From JBHEPS01 sp046261635 (GTDB lineage: Bacteria > Acidobacteriota > Thermoanaerobaculia > Gp7-AA8), in the NCBI GenBank assembly GCA_046261635.1, contig JBHEOL010000256.1, forward strand, positions 1 to 7,362: a DNA stretch of 7,362 bases. The letters run 5' to 3'. Below, piece after piece: positions 4,888-7,362 of the stretch. The translations under genes were made by a program, and so were the position numbers. Under the pieces are notes generated by a model. It was not told where the DNA came from and did not search any database. It saw nothing but the letters and a program-made list of their open reading frames with translations. Within the stretch, counting starts at the first letter, position 1. Each line of letters starts with the position of its first letter.

Positions 4888-7362
4888 TTACGGCGTCGCG
4901 GCCAGCCTGAGGAGGTGATCCTCGAACAGTCCCTCGGAGCGTTCCACGATCCTCCCGATTTCCTCTCCATTCCGGTAATAGATGAAGGTGGGAACGAGAT
5001 CGATCGCTTTGCCGCTCACCTGGGCGGCGGGCTCGCGTTTGGAACGGTCGATCGCGACCCATTCGACCGGGATCGTAACTCCGAACTGTTCCGTGGTGAG
5101 CTCGAGGATTTTGAGAAAGCGAGGAATCTCCCGCTGGCTGTCGGAACACCAGGTGCCGAGGTAAACCTCGATCCGGTCGCCCTCCTGAATGGAAGCCGCA
5201 ATCATTTCGACGACTGCCGGGTCGGGCTCGTAAGCCACCATTCGCTCGCGATACTCGGGCAGGAAATCGAGAAGGCGTTCGGGAGATGTCGGACCGATCT
5301 CGACGGGAAGCGGAGGCTTCTCGATCGCCGCGAGCCGCTCGTCGATCTCGTCGATGCGCCCCTCGTCGACGACCACACGTGTGACGAGGTCACCCCTCTC
5401 GATCTGGTCGACCACCCCGCTCATGCCGCCCGCCACGCGACCGAAGATCGTGTAGCCGCCGTCGAGGTGTGGCTGAGGGGAGTGGGTGATGAAGAGCTGC
5501 GACCCTCCGGTGTCGGGGCCGGAGAGAGCCATGCCCATCGCGCCGCGAGTGTATTTCTGAAGGTTGATCTCGTCGCGTATCGCGTAGCCGGGACCTCCGG
5601 ACTGATCGTTGCGCGGATCGCCGCCCTGCACGACGAAGTTCGGAACGACGCGCATGAAGGTCGTGCCGTCGAAGTATCCCTTCCGGGCCAGTTCGACGAA
5701 GTTCCAGGCGGTCAGCGGAGCATCGCGGCTCATCAGTACGATGGTGATCAGACCGCGGCTGGTCTGCAGCGTCGCCGAGTGAGATTCCTGAGCCCATCGA
5801 GCCACGTCTTCGTACCACGAGAGGGGTTTGTCGACGCGGAGAGGAGTGTACTGACGCCGGCCTCCGAATCGCACGAGCGCCTCGGCCGCGATTCTCCGGA
5901 TCACCGGGTCGTCGCCGTTCACCAGCTCGGCCAGAATCGCGGTGGCGTCCGGCACATCCATCGCCGCAATCGCGGTCGCGGCCGCCACGGCGGCGTCGTT
6001 CAGGTGGTCGTCGCGTCCACGATCGAGAGCATGGCGCAGCGCCGCGAGCTTCGAGGAGGAATCGATCCCGGGAGTCTCCGCATACCTGGCGATCGCCACC
6101 GAGCGGACGACGGGATCATCGTCGTCGAGGGCCGTTTTGATGACGCTTGCACGAGTGGCGAGGCGGGACTCAGGGATCGCAGAGAGCGCCGCGGCGCGCA
6201 CGGCCGGATCCGAGTCGCCGAAGAACCGTTCGCGGATGCGAGCGCCCGCCTCGTTGTCGGACGTGGCCTCCAATGCCCGGATTCGGACGAACCGCGAGTC
6301 GGTCGCGAGCAGCGCGTCGATCTCGCCGGGGTGGGATGCGGCGAGGTAGCGAACCGCGGCAGCGGTGGCGACCTCCCGTTGCCAGGAGGAGCCCTCGGCA
6401 GCAAGACTCAGAAGGCGGCCGCGGGCCTGATCATTCGTGGTGGACAGCAAGCCGACAAGCGGAATCGCGGAGATCCTGACGCCGGGGTCGGCATCGCGCG
6501 TGAGCGTGAGGATCCCAAGGAGTTCCTGGGAATCGAGCTGAAGGGCTCCCGGATGGGCCGTGGCGATCTGATCGAGCGCGCCCAGCGCGTTGATCCGCAC
6601 CCACGGATGGATGTCCGCAACGGCCTCGAGAACTGGAGCGATGGACTGCGGGTCCGCGATCCGGCCAAGCGCGCGTGCCGCGTAGGAACGCGTGAGTGTG
6701 TCCGGGTCGGTCAGGAGAAGCTGGAGCCGGAGACGCGCCTCGGGGGCGGACCGGCGGGAAAGGGAGTACGCCGCCTCCCTGCGGACGTCCGCATCGGTTT
6801 CTGCCAGCCACGTGGCCGCCAGATTCGCAGCTTCCGGAGCCTCGAAGCGGAACAGGAATCGGATCGCCCGTGCCCGCACGCCGACCGTGCGGGATGGAGA
6901 GATCAATTCCGCGTAGGTCTGGAAAGGGATGGCGGCGGCGAGCTTCGAGAGAGCTTCGATCGCCTCGGCCGACACGCCGGCGTGGTCGGGATCATTGGCC
7001 AGCGCGAGCAGCGCGGGGATCCCGGCCGGATCGCCGATTTCTCCCAGCGCGAACGCGGCGGCTTCCCGAACCTCGGCCGCGCTGTCGTTCGCCAGGCCGG
7101 CGAGGACCGCGACTCCGGCCATCGGCTCATCCTCGTCCCGCACCCCGTCACCATCTTCATCGAGAAACGTCGCCGCGCCGATCCGGCCGAGGGCGACCGC
7201 GATGCGCCGGCGGTGCGCAGGGTTCGCGTGGGTCGCCCACTCTTCGACGAGAGCCGGATCGTACTCGCGCCGGTCCTCGAGCCGGAGAACGAGAGCCTCT
7301 TCCGGCGGCGTGACGGGATAGGTCGCCACGGCGGGAATCGCGGAGGGAACGGGAGTCGGGGG
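4888..7362 (-). CDS. HEAT-repeat / cyclophilin peptidyl-prolyl isomerase / thioredoxin-like fusion protein (N-terminus outside window)
   Basis: A GTG at 7329 could be read as a start, but the frame stays open to the window edge with a Pro-rich stretch (PPTPVPSAIPA) and no ribosome-binding site. The true start, probably with a signal peptide or lipobox, therefore lies outside; 824 residues are visible. Counting from the GTG: residues about 36-490 are HEAT/PBS-lyase-like repeats (for example EVREAAAFALGEIGD 86-100, WVRINALGALDQIA 243-256, VIRRIAAEALVRFGG 476-490). Residues about 518-645 are a cyclophilin domain with FMRVVPNFVVQGGD (catalytic Arg560, Gln568), GSQLFIT (Phe613) and HLDGGYTIFGRV. 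Residues about 700-810 are thioredoxin-like with GTWCSDSQREIP (726-736) and cis-Pro780 in DLVPTF. The active site is CxxS, and Cys728 is the only visible cysteine. An acidic DxDxDG loop (57-68) interrupts the first repeats. The likely role is extracytoplasmic protein folding on a scaffold; this is inferred. Confidence 0.92.
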   Translation of the reverse strand, partial: PPTPVPSAIPAVATYPVTPPEEALVLRLEDRREYDPALVEEWATHANPAHRRRIAVALGRIGAATFLDEDGDGVRDEDEPMAGVAVLAGLANDSAAEVREAAAFALGEIGDPAGIPALLALANDPDHAGVSAEAIEALSKLAAAIPFQTYAELISPSRTVGVRARAIRFLFRFEAPEAANLAATWLAETDADVRREAAYSLSRRSAPEARLRLQLLLTDPDTLTRSYAARALGRIADPQSIAPVLEAVADIHPWVRINALGALDQIATAHPGALQLDSQELLGILTLTRDADPGVRISAIPLVGLLSTTNDQARGRLLSLAAEGSSWQREVATAAAVRYLAASHPGEIDALLATDSRFVRIRALEATSDNEAGARIRERFFGDSDPAVRAAALSAIPESRLATRASVIKTALDDDDPVVRSVAIARYAETPGIDSSSKLAALRHALDRGRDDHLNDAAVAAATAIAAMDVPDATAILAELVNGDDPVIRRIAAEALVRFGGRRQYTPLRVDKPLSWYEDVARWAQESHSATLQTSRGLITIVLMSRDAPLTAWNFVELARKGYFDGTTFMRVVPNFVVQGGDPRNDQSGGPGYAIRDEINLQKYTRGAMGMALSGPDTGGSQLFITHSPQPHLDGGYTIFGRVAGGMSGVVDQIERGDLVTRVVVDEGRIDEIDERLAAIEKPPLPVEIGPTSPERLLDFLPEYRERMVAYEPDPAVVEMIAASIQEGDRIEVYLGTWCSDSQREIPRFLKILELTTEQFGVTIPVEWVAIDRSKREPAAQVSGKAIDLVPTFIYYRNGEEIGRIVERSEGLFEDHLLRLAATP

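Noticed and set aside
7327..7329. GTG as the true start of the fusion protein.
   Set aside because: The frame is open upstream to the window edge with a Pro-rich linker-like sequence, and no ribosome-binding site precedes the GTG, so the gene is better treated as running off the window.
4795..7362. On the + strand, antisense and codon-aligned to the HEAT-cyclophilin-thioredoxin gene, a frame stays free of stops for at least 856 codons to the window edge, with TAAAGGAGG and a GTG (4804) at its beginning.
   Set aside because: Stops in that frame would need TTA, CTA or TCA codons in the sense gene. By reading, rpoA and rplQ also contain none of these codons, so the open antisense frame follows from strong codon bias. 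The GTG is only three bases from the purine tract, and the translation looks like no known protein.

Overview
This 7.36-kb window is a high-GC bacterial chromosome segment (GC roughly in the low-to-mid 60s % by eye) packed with six genes on both strands. The left edge is the end of a ribosomal-protein/RNA-polymerase cluster: the 3' two-thirds of rpoA (position 1-670), then rplQ (770-1372), closed by a clear intrinsic terminator at 1395-1423. Next comes fhs, formate-tetrahydrofolate ligase (1550-3208), also on the + strand. Everything to its right is on the - strand and converges on fhs with a gap of only 21 bases.

Read in its own direction (right to left), the - strand set starts with a long secreted-looking protein whose N-terminus lies beyond the window. 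It joins a HEAT-repeat array, a cyclophilin-type peptidyl-prolyl isomerase and a one-cysteine thioredoxin-like domain (7362-4888). After 111 bases comes a glyoxylate/hydroxypyruvate-reductase-type 2-hydroxyacid dehydrogenase (4776-3781). It is joined by an ATGA overlap to an isochorismatase-family hydrolase (3784-3230), so these two genes are almost certainly co-transcribed and translationally coupled.

The organism cannot be fixed from this window. The L17 protein with an 80-residue Lys/Ala tail, the HEAT-cyclophilin architecture and the near absence of TTA, CTA and TCA codons fit a high-GC non-model lineage such as Acidobacteriota or Gemmatimonadota. This is an inference from remembered gene styles, not from any search. 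The pathways are ordinary housekeeping: transcription and translation (rpoA, rplQ), entry of formate into the one-carbon folate pool (fhs), small-acid redox (dehydrogenase), and probable extracytoplasmic protein folding (the fusion protein).

No tRNA, rRNA, CRISPR array, insertion sequence or phage gene is visible, and no stretch over 300 bases lacks a gene. The least ordinary items are the HEAT-cyclophilin-thioredoxin fusion with its CxxS site and inserted DxDxDG loop, the lysine-rich L17 tail, and a strong hairpin in the rpoA-rplQ gap. I found no convincing previously undescribed system.
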